Of a stretch of DNA of 64,000 bases, positions 34,239 through 43,041 are shown piece by piece; position 1 is the stretch's first letter; the number at the start of each line of letters is the position of its first letter. Below the pieces are notes generated by a model, which worked only from the letters and a program-made list of their open reading frames with translations, searched no databases and was not told the DNA's origin. The DNA comes from Caballeronia mineralivorans PML1(12) (lineage in GTDB: Bacteria > Pseudomonadota > Gammaproteobacteria > Burkholderiales > Burkholderiaceae): NCBI RefSeq assembly GCF_001028175.1, contig NZ_AEJF01000056.1, positions 28,841 to 92,840 of the forward strand. The letters run 5' to 3'. The position numbers were made by a program, and so were the translations under genes.

Positions 34239-34274
34239 CTACTTGAAGTAGTCACACGAAGTAACGCAGTGCAT

Positions 34275-34303
34275 GGGTAGCCGGACTTGAGGTCCGGCTA
34301 CCC
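34275..34303 (+). promoter_or_regulatory. Stable intercistronic hairpin after the substrate-binding gene
   Basis: GGGTAGCCGGAC (34275-34286) and GTCCGGCTACCC (34292-34303) form a 12-pair stem around TTGAG. Only TT follows, so it is a poor full terminator. Such hairpins often protect the upstream mRNA or reduce read-through, so that the binding protein is made in excess over the permeases. Confidence 0.65.
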
Positions 34304-34360
34304 TTCCGGCTCGCGCTTTGTGCTTGTCCCCAGCGCGGCCTGTCAGTCAAGAGCGACATC

Positions 34361-35308
34361 ATGAGCACTTCATCGAAGATCGCCACGCCCATGTCCGGAC
34401 ATGAGGAGCGCGAGGGGCAGTCGAACCCGTCGCTCGGCCCCGGCATGAAAGCGGCGCGACGCGTGTCGCCCGCGTGGAATTATCTCGGCGTCTTACCGTT
34501 TTTTGCGTTTGCCGTATTGTTCTTGCTGCTGCCTACCGCGTGGCTGATGGTCGGCGCATTCCAGGACGCGCAGGGCCATTTCACGCTGGGTAATTTCCGC
34601 GAACTGCTGCAGCCCAGTGTGCTCGATGCCTACTGGATCAGCTTCAAGGTCAGCGCGGCATCGGCACTGGGTGGCGGATTTCTCGGACTGCTGCTCGCCT
34701 GGGCCGCCGTGCAGGGTAAGTTGCCCGTGTGGATTCGCCCGACCTTGATGACGTTCTCCGGTGTGGCGTCGAACTTCGCGGGCGTACCACTCGCATTCGC
34801 GTTCATCTGCACGCTCGGGCGCGTCGGGCTCGTCACGGTGCTGCTGAAGAAGTACGTCGGCATCAATCTGTATTCCACTGGCTTCAGCATCCTGAGCTTC
34901 ACAGGGCTGACGCTGACCTATCTGTACTTCCAGATTCCCCTGATGGTTCTCATCATCACGCCCGCGCTCGACGGCCTGAAGCGCGAATGGCGCGAGGCGT
35001 GCGATTGTCTGGGCGGCAGTGCGTACCACTACTGGATGTTCGTCGCGTTGCCGGTGCTCTGGCCGAGCGTGCTGGGCGCCACGCTGTTGTTGTTTGCGAA
35101 CGCGTTCGGCGCTGTGGCAACGGCTTATGCGCTGACCGGCAGCTCGCTCAACATCGTGCCGATCGTGCTCTATGCGCAGATTCGCGGTGACGTGTTGCAC
35201 AACGAAAATCTTGGTTATGCGCTCGCGCTAGGCATGGTGCTGGTGACTGGATTGTCTAACGGCGGTTATATCTGGCTGCGTTCGCGCGCTGAAAGGGGGC
35301 GTCGATGA
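34361..35308 (+). CDS. ABC importer permease 1
   Basis: 315 residues with six membrane segments after a polar N-terminus of about 45 residues. The permease-ATPase contact loop (EAA motif) reads REACDCLGGSAYHYWMFVAL. It belongs to the binding-protein-dependent permease family (PF00528). It overlaps the second permease gene by four bases. Inner membrane. Confidence 0.92.
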   Translation: MSTSSKIATPMSGHEEREGQSNPSLGPGMKAARRVSPAWNYLGVLPFFAFAVLFLLLPTAWLMVGAFQDAQGHFTLGNFRELLQPSVLDAYWISFKVSAASALGGGFLGLLLAWAAVQGKLPVWIRPTLMTFSGVASNFAGVPLAFAFICTLGRVGLVTVLLKKYVGINLYSTGFSILSFTGLTLTYLYFQIPLMVLIITPALDGLKREWREACDCLGGSAYHYWMFVALPVLWPSVLGATLLLFANAFGAVATAYALTGSSLNIVPIVLYAQIRGDVLHNENLGYALALGMVLVTGLSNGGYIWLRSRAERGRR

Positions 35309-36132
35309 GCACCGTTGCCACAGTCACTCCGGACAACAAGGTTCGGGCTCAGACGCGGGCGGGCGCGTGGATCGCGATGGTGGTCGGTGCGCTGTACTTC
35401 TTGCTGCCGCTGTTCGCGACAGTGGAGTTCAGCCTGAAGATGCGGCGCGGTGAATACAGCTTCGACGCCTACCGCGTCGTGCTCACCGACCCGCATTTCC
35501 AGGCGTCGTTCGGCTATTCCATCATGATGGGCGTATTCGCCATCGTGCTTGGGGTGCTGCTGGTTGTCCCGACCGCCTACTGGGTGCAGTTGCGCTTGCC
35601 GAAGCTGCGTCCGTTGATCGAGTTCATCACGTTGTTGCCACTCGTAATTCCGGCCATCGTGATCGTGTTCGGTTATCTGCATATCTATAACAGCAGTTCG
35701 TTCCTGCCGCTCACCGGCAACGAGCGCGCAACCGACTTCCTGCTGATCTGCGGTTACGTCACGCTGTGTTTGCCCTATATGTACCGATCCGTCGATGCAG
35801 GTCTGCGCGCCGTCGATGTCCGCTCGCTCACCGAAGCGGCCGAATGCCTGGGCGCGAACTGGCCGACCATCCTCTTCAAGATCATCTTTCCGAATGTTCG
35901 CTCAGGGATCTTGTCGGGTGCGTTCTTGACGTTCGCGGTGGTGATCGGCGAATTCACGCTGGCGAGCCTGCTCAACCGTCCGGCGTTCGGACCGTATCTG
36001 CAACTCATCGGTGCGAACCGGGCGTATGAACCCTCGGCGCTCGCGATCATCGCGTTCGCTATCACGTGGGCCTCGATGGGGCTTATTCAGGTCTTCGGCT
36101 CGGCGCGCTCTCTCGCCGGACAAAAAATTTAA
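35305..36132 (+). CDS. ABC importer permease 2
   Basis: 275 residues with six membrane segments and the EAA loop TEAAECLGANWPTILFKIIF. It is the second half of the permease heterodimer (PotC/FbpB-like). Its start overlaps the end of permease 1 (ATGA). Inner membrane. Confidence 0.92.
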   Translation: MSTVATVTPDNKVRAQTRAGAWIAMVVGALYFLLPLFATVEFSLKMRRGEYSFDAYRVVLTDPHFQASFGYSIMMGVFAIVLGVLLVVPTAYWVQLRLPKLRPLIEFITLLPLVIPAIVIVFGYLHIYNSSSFLPLTGNERATDFLLICGYVTLCLPYMYRSVDAGLRAVDVRSLTEAAECLGANWPTILFKIIFPNVRSGILSGAFLTFAVVIGEFTLASLLNRPAFGPYLQLIGANRAYEPSALAIIAFAITWASMGLIQVFGSARSLAGQKI

Positions 36133-36146
36133 AGGGCAGGCTTGTC

Positions 36147-37214
36147 ATGGCACTTCTCGAGATCGAAAACCTTTCCAAGACTTTCGGCACGAATACCGTG
36201 CTGCATCAGTTCGATATGCAGATCGAACGCGGCGAATTCATCACTTTTCTCGGGCCCTCGGGTTGCGGCAAGACGACGGTGCTGCGAATGATTGCTGGCT
36301 TCGAAACGCCCACGCGCGGCACGATCAAGCTCGGCGGCCGCGACGTGACCCATGTACGTACGCGGCAACGCAAGGTCGGCATGGTGTTCCAGTCCTATGC
36401 GCTGTTTCCGAACATGACGGTGGCGGACAATATCGGCTTCGGGCTGAAGGTGTTGGGGCGGCCGCAGGCGGAGATCAAGGCGCGGGTGGAGGAAATGCTC
36501 GCGTTGATCAAGCTGCCCAAGCTCGCAGACCGGTATCCATGGCAAATGTCGGGTGGCCAGCAGCAGCGCGTGGCGCTGGCGCGTGCGTTGGCCAGCAAAC
36601 CGCAGGTGCTGCTGCTCGACGAACCGCTGTCCGCCCTCGACGCCAAGATCCGCGTCTCCTTGCGCGAAGATATCCGCAACTTGCAGCGCGAGCTTGGCAT
36701 TACATCGATTTTCGTTACGCACGATCAGGAAGAGGCGCTGTCGATTTCCGACCGTATCGTGGTGATGAACGAAGGGCGCGTGGAGCAGATCGGGACGCCA
36801 TCGGAGATTTATAACTTTCCGCGCACGCGCTTCGTGGCGTCGTTTGTCGGCACGTTGAACCTGTTGTCGGGGCAGGTGGTGGACCCGGCGAGCGGGAAGA
36901 TCGTGGTCGGCGGCCAGGAGTTGCGGACCTCGCACGCGCTCAGTTCCAGCGACGCCGGCAAGCAGCGGATGCTTGCCGTCCGCCCCGAAGCGATCGTATT
37001 GGAGGCACCGGCTAACGGACGCAATACGCTCGCGGCGACTGTTGAGGAGGTCAACTTCCTGGGCGCGGTGGTGCGGATCAGGACACGCGTGGATGAGTCC
37101 GTGATTTCACTCGATGTGTTCAACGACCCGAATCGACGATTGCCGGAGCGGGGACAACCCGTGGCGCTCGGGTTCTCGCATGAGAATCTGCTGGTGCTGG
37201 AAGAGGGTGCCTGA
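36147..37214 (+). CDS. ABC importer ATP-binding protein
   Basis: 355 residues. Walker A is GPSGCGKTT, the Q-loop MVFQSYALFPNMTV, the signature MSGGQQQRVALARAL, Walker B VLLLDEPLSALD, and the switch VTHDQEEAL. A TOBE domain fills about 240-350 (MLAVRPEAI, VEEVNFLGAVVRIRT). It belongs to the PotA/FbpC group, matching the permeases. The start at 36147 gives MALLEIENLSKTF, the standard beginning. It is the last gene of the operon and is followed by a terminator. Confidence 0.93.
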   Translation: MALLEIENLSKTFGTNTVLHQFDMQIERGEFITFLGPSGCGKTTVLRMIAGFETPTRGTIKLGGRDVTHVRTRQRKVGMVFQSYALFPNMTVADNIGFGLKVLGRPQAEIKARVEEMLALIKLPKLADRYPWQMSGGQQQRVALARALASKPQVLLLDEPLSALDAKIRVSLREDIRNLQRELGITSIFVTHDQEEALSISDRIVVMNEGRVEQIGTPSEIYNFPRTRFVASFVGTLNLLSGQVVDPASGKIVVGGQELRTSHALSSSDAGKQRMLAVRPEAIVLEAPANGRNTLAATVEEVNFLGAVVRIRTRVDESVISLDVFNDPNRRLPERGQPVALGFSHENLLVLEEGA

Positions 37215-37248
37215 TCGTTGGCTTGCGGTAGGTCCACTGTTTCAAAGA

Positions 37249-37281
37249 AGGCCGCTTCGCATTGCGCAAGCGGCTTTTTCT
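37249..37281 (+). terminator. Intrinsic terminator of the ABC importer operon
   Basis: GCCGCTT (37251-37257) and AAGCGGC pair around an inner CGC-ATT-GCG stem, followed by TTTTTCTT. The group II intron fragment begins two to three bases after it. Confidence 0.85.
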
Positions 37282-37283
37282 TG

Positions 37284-37465
37284 GTGCGCCCAGCATGGGC
37301 GCAATCTTGGAGGTGTAAGTCCTCCCGTGAGTTGACCACAGCGAACGAAGTGAAGCGCAACTGCGCGAGGGTGACCGAGCGTGGGGAGGAAGCGTGGAGC
37401 GAAACCGTGAGCCGATGTACAAGAACCGGATATGAGGCGGTGCCGATCCCGACTCGGCGGCACTG
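37284..37465 (+). mobile_element. 5' fragment of a group II intron (class C-like), no maturase
   Basis: The stretch opens with GTGCG, the fixed 5' end of group II introns, and continues CCCAGCATGGGCGCAATCTT then GGAGGTGTAAGTCCTCC. Further on are AGCGAACGAAGTGAAGCGCA and GCGAGGGTGACCGAGCGTG, phrases of domain I of Burkholderia/Pseudomonas class C introns. It lies directly downstream of a terminator hairpin, the preferred target of class C introns. There is no reverse transcriptase, domain V or 3' end: the sequence turns into a BrnA-like tail at about 37466. The end coordinate is approximate. It must therefore be a dead relic. Recognition is from memory of intron 5' ends, not from a search. Confidence 0.75.
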
Positions 37466-37681
37466 TCAACGCAAGAAATGAAGGCGCTGCGCCCCTTCCC
37501 CGAGGTGATGGCTGAACGCCGCATGGGCCGGCCGCCGAAAGAGCATCGGAAAGAGCAGGTCAGCGTGCGTTACGACGCGGATGTGATTGCCGCTTTCCGC
37601 GCGACCGGTGAAGGGTGGCAAACGCGGATGAACAACGCGCTGCGCACTTATCTGAGCGAGCATCCGTTGCAGGCGGCTTGA
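37466..37681 (+). pseudogene. BrnA-type antitoxin, N-terminally truncated
   Basis: The readable part from the ATG at 37478 has 67 residues: MKALRPFPEVMAERRMGRPP, KEHRKEQVSVRYDADVIAAF, RATGEGWQTRMNNALRTYLS. The last 45 match the ribbon-helix-helix end of BrnA antitoxins (VSVRxDxDVxAAFRATGxGWQTRMNxALRxYL), which pair with the BrnT RNase. Family members usually have another 20-40 residues in front, and no brnT is present on either side. The frame is open a little upstream of the ATG (STQE), so homology starts at the intron junction. It may still be translated as a DNA-binding fragment. I treat it as a relic. Confidence 0.7.
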
Positions 37682-37888
37682 GCACAACGACTGGCGCGTA
37701 AGTTCAAGAGGGGCGGGCAAGACCGGTCGCCTCTCTTCATTTCCTACAAGCCGATAAACCAAACGTAGCGCCGGAACACCCCTTCGGCGCTGCCGTTCAA
37801 GAATCCGTCCCAAACGCGGCACAATCTCCGCCTCCGTCTCAAAATGTTAAGGTAGTGCTCGGTTTATTTTGAGACGGACAGCAAAAGC

Positions 37889-38434
37889 GTGATTTTCACC
37901 AGCCACTCCAGGGTTTTAGGCGTTTCCCTCGCCGCATCGATTCTTCTCTTCAGCGCCTGTGCACCCTTGCCGCCGGACGGCAGCGCCGGCAACTCGCTGC
38001 CGAGCGCGACCACCGCGCCCGTGGCGGCCGCCAAACCTCAGTCTGCCTCGAAACGCTCCGCGCAAGTCAATGCTTCCGGCGTTCCCGGCGAACAACGTAT
38101 CGATGTCGGCGGCGCCAATGGTTACCACACCGCAGTCACCATTACTCCGCCCAAGCAGGTATGCGATCTCGACGCCTTCGCCGACGGTGTCCAGTATGGT
38201 TATGCCTACACGTGGAATCGCCTCGTGATGGAACAGGCACGCGAGGGCGGCAAGACGACCACTCCGCCGCCGCAGCAGTTCGATCCCTCCACCATCCGGC
38301 TACAGGACGAGCAGTACAAGATCGTGTGGAACGGCGATCAGCGGGTGAATGCGTGTGCGTCGGATGGATATCTCATCGGGCGGATCGTGGGCACGCACCG
38401 GGCTTACGTCGATTTGAAGGGCGGTGCGAGTTAA
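37889..38434 (+). CDS. Putative lipoprotein
   Basis: 181 residues with a GTG start at 37889 and a weak ribosome site. The lipobox LFSAC places the modified Cys at residue 24. The mature protein has an Ala/Pro/Ser-rich linker, then a C-terminal part (VCDLDAFADGVQYGYAYTWN, TIRLQDEQYKIVWNGDQRVN, ACASDGYLIGRIVGTHRAYV). I do not recognise the domain. Probably anchored in the outer membrane. Convergent with the next lipoprotein gene. Confidence 0.65.
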   Translation: MIFTSHSRVLGVSLAASILLFSACAPLPPDGSAGNSLPSATTAPVAAAKPQSASKRSAQVNASGVPGEQRIDVGGANGYHTAVTITPPKQVCDLDAFADGVQYGYAYTWNRLVMEQAREGGKTTTPPPQQFDPSTIRLQDEQYKIVWNGDQRVNACASDGYLIGRIVGTHRAYVDLKGGAS

Positions 38435-38450
38435 TCCAGCCCTGCGGCGC

Positions 38451-38810
38451 TTAGTCGCACTTGTGGGCGTCGGCCACATACGCCGACGCGCTGATGATAT
38501 CGCCGTAAATCGTATATCCCGTGCCCGTCGCCGACGGTTCCGCTTCGATCAGCAGCATGGTTTGCCCGTTCGCGCCGTGTACGGTGACGACGTCGCCGTC
38601 TGCGCTTGGCGAGTATTCGGCGATTTTCAGCGGCCGCGCGGCCCATTTCGCTTTCACGCAAGCGACGAACGGCAGCGTGGTGAGATGCGACGTTCCCGAG
38701 CCGACCGGCACTGTCTTGATCAGCGAATCGGATTGTGTCGTGCAGGCGCTCAAGGCGAGGACAGCGACGGTAAGTGTCACGGCTGCCGCTGCGAGGCGTT
38801 GCTTTTTCAT
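38451..38810 (-). CDS. Putative lipoprotein
   Basis: 119 residues. The ATG at 38810 follows AAAGG. The signal peptide ends in the lipobox LALSAC, with Cys near residue 23. The rest (TLPFVACVKAKWAARPLKIA, DVVTVHGANGQTMLLIEAEP, GYTIYGDIISASAYVADAHK) looks like a small beta-rich domain with a Cys pair near the ends. Function unknown. It faces the lipoprotein at 37889 with 16 bases between the stops. Confidence 0.75.
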   Translation of the reverse strand: MKKQRLAAAAVTLTVAVLALSACTTQSDSLIKTVPVGSGTSHLTTLPFVACVKAKWAARPLKIAEYSPSADGDVVTVHGANGQTMLLIEAEPSATGTGYTIYGDIISASAYVADAHKCD

Positions 38811-39043
38811 ACGGTAGAACCTTTTTATCGATGATAAATGCGGCACCCGAAGGCGTGCATCGGAGCCAAGATGCTAACCGCTCGCCCGATCTGGTGTGAA
38901 GGAAACAACCGGAAACGGCAAGAAACGCCCGCCGCGCCCCTCCCGAACGGCTAGACTCCCACACTTTTCTTAAGTCCCGTCAACCTAGGCCGTTATACAG
39001 CCGTTGCTAACCGTAACGTTCTATTCAGGATTTTGAAATCTGA

Positions 39044-41752
39044 ATGAACGCCGGATACACGCGATACGGTCCGGCATCTGCCGATCAGAACCAAGAACCA
39101 ACAAAAATGCCAAAAAGCCGCGAGGCAGAAGGCGTTGAAGCAAGTCCGGTAATCCGCATGTCTCGCAGAAATATTGTCCGTTCAGTCCCTGTGCTGGAAT
39201 CGCTGCTTCGTTTGTCGAAGTCGTGGCGGCTGCAGCGTTTCACCGCGCCAGTCCTCGCGATGGTCGTGTGCGGGCTGCTGCTGGTGGTTTTCCAGCACCT
39301 GTCTCACGCCGTCGACTATAAAACGGTCGTTCACCAATTACGTGCGCTTCCTTTCGAGGCGTGGGCCGGTGCACTCCTCGCCACCGCGCTGAGCTACGCG
39401 GCACTGGCTGGCCGCGACGCTGTCGGCCTGCGCTACCTGGAAGCCAAAGTACCGCATTCCGTGCTGTGGGTCGGGGCGACGGTCGCGTCCGCGCTTGGCA
39501 ACGCGACGGGCTTCGGCGCGCTGACAGGGGGCGCCGTACGTTGCCGCGTATATGGTGTAGCGGGCGTCACGCCCGCGCAGGTTGGCCGTCTGACCGTGTT
39601 CACGAGCGTGACGCTGGCGCTCGCACTGGCGCTGATGACGGCGATCGGCATGGTGTGCGCCGCCGACACCCTCGCCGCCATGCTGCATGCATCGCCGGAT
39701 ATCCTGCGATGGAGCGGCGGGGCGGTCCTGGTCGGATTCGCTGTGATGATCGCGCTGTGCCGCGCCGCGCCCAGAACCCTGCAAGTGCGCTGGAGCTGGC
39801 TCGTCGTCACCATTCCGGCGCGCCGCGATCTGGTCGCGCAACTCGTGCTTGCGGCGCTCGACGTGTTTGCCGCCGCGCTCGCGCTGTGGGCCGTGCTGCC
39901 GCATGCCCAAGTGGGTTTCGGCGAATTCCTCACGGTGTTTTCGGCGGCCATGCTGCTCGGCATGATCGGCCATACGCCCGGCGGTGTCGGCGTGTTCGAG
40001 GCTGCGATGGTGTTCGCGCTCGGCGGCAGCGTCAAGACGCCCGAGATGCTGGCGGCGCTGCTCGCGTACCGCGCGATCTATTTTGGCCTGCCGCTGATCG
40101 TGGCCACGTTTGTGCTGGCCGCTTTCGAAGGCCGGGCGCTCAAGGGGCGCTTCGCGTTTCTGAATCCATCGAATGTGTCGCAACTCGCGCCGCTGTTCCT
40201 GAGCGTGGTGACCTTCGTGGTCGGTGGCATGCTCGTGATTTCCGGCGCAACACCCGCGTTCGGCAAGCGCATCGCGGTGCTGCAAGCCGTGTTGCCGCTG
40301 TGGGTGCTCGAAAGCTCGCAATTGCTCGGAAGCGTGCTGGGCGTGGTCTTGCTGTTCGTCGCGCGTGGTTTGCTGCGCCGGCTCGACGCCGCCTGGTGGC
40401 TCTCCATCACGCTGGCGGTGGCGAACCTGGCGCTGTCGATGGCGAAGGGGCTGGCATTCGTCGAAACCGGGGTGCTCGCGCTCCTTATCGTCCTGCTGCT
40501 GGCCACCCGCGACCGCTTCAACCGGCGCTCGTCGCTGCTGGCGGAGCGGTTCACGGCGAGCTGGCTGGTGTCGGTGGCTATCGTGATCGGGCTGGCCGTC
40601 TGGATCTTCCTGTTCGCTTTTCGCGATGTCAATTACAGCCGCGATCTCTGGTGGCAATTCGCTTTCGATGAACGCGCCCCGCGCGCGCTGCGCGCGACGC
40701 TAGCTGCCGGCCTGTTCGCCGCGCTGTTCGCCGTGTGGCAATTGCTGCGCCCGGCGGCCGGCCGTTTCGAGAAACCCGCGCCGCAGGATCTGCTGGACGC
40801 CGCGCGCATTTTCCGTGCGCAGGAGCGCAGCGACGCCGGCCTCGCCATGATGGGCGATAAGAGTTTCCTGTTCTCGACCTCGCGCGAGGCGTTCCTGATG
40901 TACGCGAAACACGGCCGTACGTGGGCGGCGCTTCACGATCCAGTAGGTCCGCGCCGCGAATGGGCGGAACTGATTCGCCGGTTCGTGGAAATGGCGCACG
41001 CGCACAGTGGTCGCGCCGCCTTCTATCAGGTCCGCGCCGACGCGTTGCCGCTTTACCTCGATGCCGGCCTTACGCTGATGAAGCTCGGCGAGGAGGCACA
41101 CGTGGTGCTGGAGGACTTCGACCTGAAGGGCTCACATCGTGCGCATTTGCGATACGCGCTGAAGCGCGGCGAACGCGATGGTTTCGACGTAGAAGCCATC
41201 GATTTGCCGCGTGTTCCCGAATGCATGCCGATCCTGCGCGAGATTTCCGACGCGTGGCTCGGAAGCCGCGAGGCGCGCGAAAAGAGCTTTTCGGTCGCCG
41301 CGTTCACCGACGATTACCTCGCCGCGCAGTCCGTGTTGCTGGTGCGCCAGCAGGGCACGCCGGTGGCGTTCGTGACCTTCATGACGACCGACCTGAACAC
41401 CGAAGCGACGGTCGGCGTGATGCGTCATCTCCCCGACGCGTCGCCGTACGCCATGGAATACCTGTTCACCAAGCTCGCGCTGCATCTGAAGCAGGCCGGT
41501 TTCCAGACCTTGAGCCTTGGCATTGCGCCGTTGTCCGGCATGCAGCCGACGCCGCTGGCTTCGCCGTGGCATCGGCTAGCCGGGCTGGTCTGGCGGTTCG
41601 GCGGACGTTTCTACAATTTCCGGGGCTTGCGCGGTTTCAAGAGCAAGTTCCAGCCGCGCTGGGAGCCGCGTTATCTGGCGGCATCCGGTTCGGTCGGCGT
41701 GTTTTTCACGCTCGCAGATCTCTCGTTGCTGGCGGGAGGCTGGCGTTCATGA
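39044..41752 (+). CDS. mprF: Phosphatidylglycerol lysyltransferase/flippase MprF (LpiA)
   Basis: Up to 902 residues. The N-terminal flippase part (about 60-545) has around 14 membrane helices, including GATVASALGNATGFGALTGG and MIGHTPGGVGVFEAAMVFAL. The C-terminal cytoplasmic DUF2156 domain (about 570-890) transfers an aminoacyl group from tRNA to phosphatidylglycerol: DKSFLFSTSREAFLMYAKHG, VGPRREWAELIRRFVE, AHLRYALKRGERDGF, SLGIAPLSGM, GLRGFKSKFQPRWEPRYLAA. The product, usually lysyl-phosphatidylglycerol, lowers surface charge and gives tolerance to cationic peptides and acid. Start 39044 is the longest; ATGs at 39107 and 39158 are alternatives and no site is strong. It overlaps acvB by four bases. 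Confidence 0.93.
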   Translation: MNAGYTRYGPASADQNQEPTKMPKSREAEGVEASPVIRMSRRNIVRSVPVLESLLRLSKSWRLQRFTAPVLAMVVCGLLLVVFQHLSHAVDYKTVVHQLRALPFEAWAGALLATALSYAALAGRDAVGLRYLEAKVPHSVLWVGATVASALGNATGFGALTGGAVRCRVYGVAGVTPAQVGRLTVFTSVTLALALALMTAIGMVCAADTLAAMLHASPDILRWSGGAVLVGFAVMIALCRAAPRTLQVRWSWLVVTIPARRDLVAQLVLAALDVFAAALALWAVLPHAQVGFGEFLTVFSAAMLLGMIGHTPGGVGVFEAAMVFALGGSVKTPEMLAALLAYRAIYFGLPLIVATFVLAAFEGRALKGRFAFLNPSNVSQLAPLFLSVVTFVVGGMLVISGATPAFGKRIAVLQAVLPLWVLESSQLLGSVLGVVLLFVARGLLRRLDAAWWLSITLAVANLALSMAKGLAFVETGVLALLIVLLLATRDRFNRRSSLLAERFTASWLVSVAIVIGLAVWIFLFAFRDVNYSRDLWWQFAFDERAPRALRATLAAGLFAALFAVWQLLRPAAGRFEKPAPQDLLDAARIFRAQERSDAGLAMMGDKSFLFSTSREAFLMYAKHGRTWAALHDPVGPRREWAELIRRFVEMAHAHSGRAAFYQVRADALPLYLDAGLTLMKLGEEAHVVLEDFDLKGSHRAHLRYALKRGERDGFDVEAIDLPRVPECMPILREISDAWLGSREAREKSFSVAAFTDDYLAAQSVLLVRQQGTPVAFVTFMTTDLNTEATVGVMRHLPDASPYAMEYLFTKLALHLKQAGFQTLSLGIAPLSGMQPTPLASPWHRLAGLVWRFGGRFYNFRGLRGFKSKFQPRWEPRYLAASGSVGVFFTLADLSLLAGGWRS

Positions 41753-43002
41753 CATTTTTCAAGAAGTTCGCGGTCGTTTCGCTGTTATCGATGTCAATGG
41801 CGCATGCCGCCACGCTCCCCGGCGGCCGTTACGGCGACGTGGCGTTCGCCAAACCCACCGGTCCGATGCGCGGTTTCGTTGTGCTTTTCTCCGATAAAAA
41901 CTGGACCCCCGCTGATCAGCAAGCCGCCGATGCATTGGCAAAAAATGGCGCGATGGTTGTCGGCGTGGACACGGCACGCTACGCAGCGAAACTGCCTGGC
42001 GAAAAGGAGAGCTGCCACAACCTGGTTGGCGACGCCGAGGCGGTGAGCCATCAACTGGAACGCGAAGTGCAATCCAGCCGCTATTTCGCACCGATCCTGA
42101 TGGGCACGGGCCAGGGCGGGGTGCTCGCCACGAAGATCCTGGCGCAGGCGCCGGACAACACGGTGGCGGGCGCGCTTGCGTTGAACCCCGATTCGCAACT
42201 GGACGCACGTTTCAACCTGTGCCCGCCCGATCCGACCATCACGCACGCGAAGGGCCTGCCCGGTTTCTTCGATAAAACCACGCAACCCGCCGCCGCTTCA
42301 AAGGCCGATGTGCTGCTCGCGCTCGCCACGCCGCATCTCAAGGTCGAGCAAACGCGCGATGAAGACGTATCGGATCTGCCGCTGATCGAACTGCCTGCCG
42401 CGCATCCGACGAACCTGCTTGCCATCGTGATTTCCGGCGATGGCGGCTGGCGCGATCTCGATAAAACCGTCGCGGAGTCGTTGCAGAAGGATGGGGTATC
42501 GGTGATCGGCATCGACAGCTTGCGTTATTTCTGGAGCGCCAAGACGCCCGAACAGACTAGTCACGATCTCACGCGGGTGATTCAGGCGTACAGCGCGCGC
42601 TGGCGCTCGGAGCACATCGCGCTGATCGGCTATTCGTTCGGTGCGGACGTGATGCCGTTCGCCTACAACCGGCTGCCGGATGCGGTGCGCGCGAAGGTGT
42701 CGCTGGTATCGCTGATGGGCTTTGCGCCCGACGCCGATTTCCAGATTCGCGTAACGGGCTGGCTCGGCATGCCTGCGAGCAAGGACGCGTTGAAAGTGCA
42801 GCCGGAACTCGCGAAATTGCCGCCCGCGATCGTCCAGTGCATTTACGGCGCGGCCGAGGAAGATACGCTGTGTCCGGCGCTGACGAAGACGGGCATAGAA
42901 GTGGTCAAGACCAGCGGCGATCACCACTTTGGCGGCGACTACAACGTGCTCGCACGACGGATTTTGGCTAGCTGGCAGAAGCAGATCGCCGCGCGGACTT
43001 GA
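41749..43002 (+). CDS. acvB: AcvB/VirJ-family periplasmic hydrolase
   Basis: 417 residues. Signal peptide at 1-20 (cleavage AHAAT). Two alpha/beta-hydrolase-like halves follow. The N-terminal half has a degenerate elbow GTGQGG (119-124) without Ser. The C-terminal half has the VirJ core: VISGDGGWRDLDKTVAESLQ, IDSLRYFWSAKTPEQTSHDL, nucleophile S296 in LIGYSFGAD, an Asp in GAAEEDTLCP, and the His in SGDHHFGGDY. In Agrobacterium and Rhizobium AcvB degrades lysyl-phosphatidylglycerol made by LpiA, and the genes are adjacent as here. The start overlaps the mprF stop, so synthesis and turnover are coupled. Confidence 0.92.
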   Translation: MTFFKKFAVVSLLSMSMAHAATLPGGRYGDVAFAKPTGPMRGFVVLFSDKNWTPADQQAADALAKNGAMVVGVDTARYAAKLPGEKESCHNLVGDAEAVSHQLEREVQSSRYFAPILMGTGQGGVLATKILAQAPDNTVAGALALNPDSQLDARFNLCPPDPTITHAKGLPGFFDKTTQPAAASKADVLLALATPHLKVEQTRDEDVSDLPLIELPAAHPTNLLAIVISGDGGWRDLDKTVAESLQKDGVSVIGIDSLRYFWSAKTPEQTSHDLTRVIQAYSARWRSEHIALIGYSFGADVMPFAYNRLPDAVRAKVSLVSLMGFAPDADFQIRVTGWLGMPASKDALKVQPELAKLPPAIVQCIYGAAEEDTLCPALTKTGIEVVKTSGDHHFGGDYNVLARRILASWQKQIAART

Positions 43003-43041
43003 CGGACTTGAGCCGGGCGGCGGGCTGCTTTTAATTGCTCC

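Noticed and set aside
39338..40657. 439-codon minus-strand frame opposite mprF
   Set aside because: Its Gln/Arg/His-rich text is typical of antisense to GC-rich membrane genes; mprF is certain.
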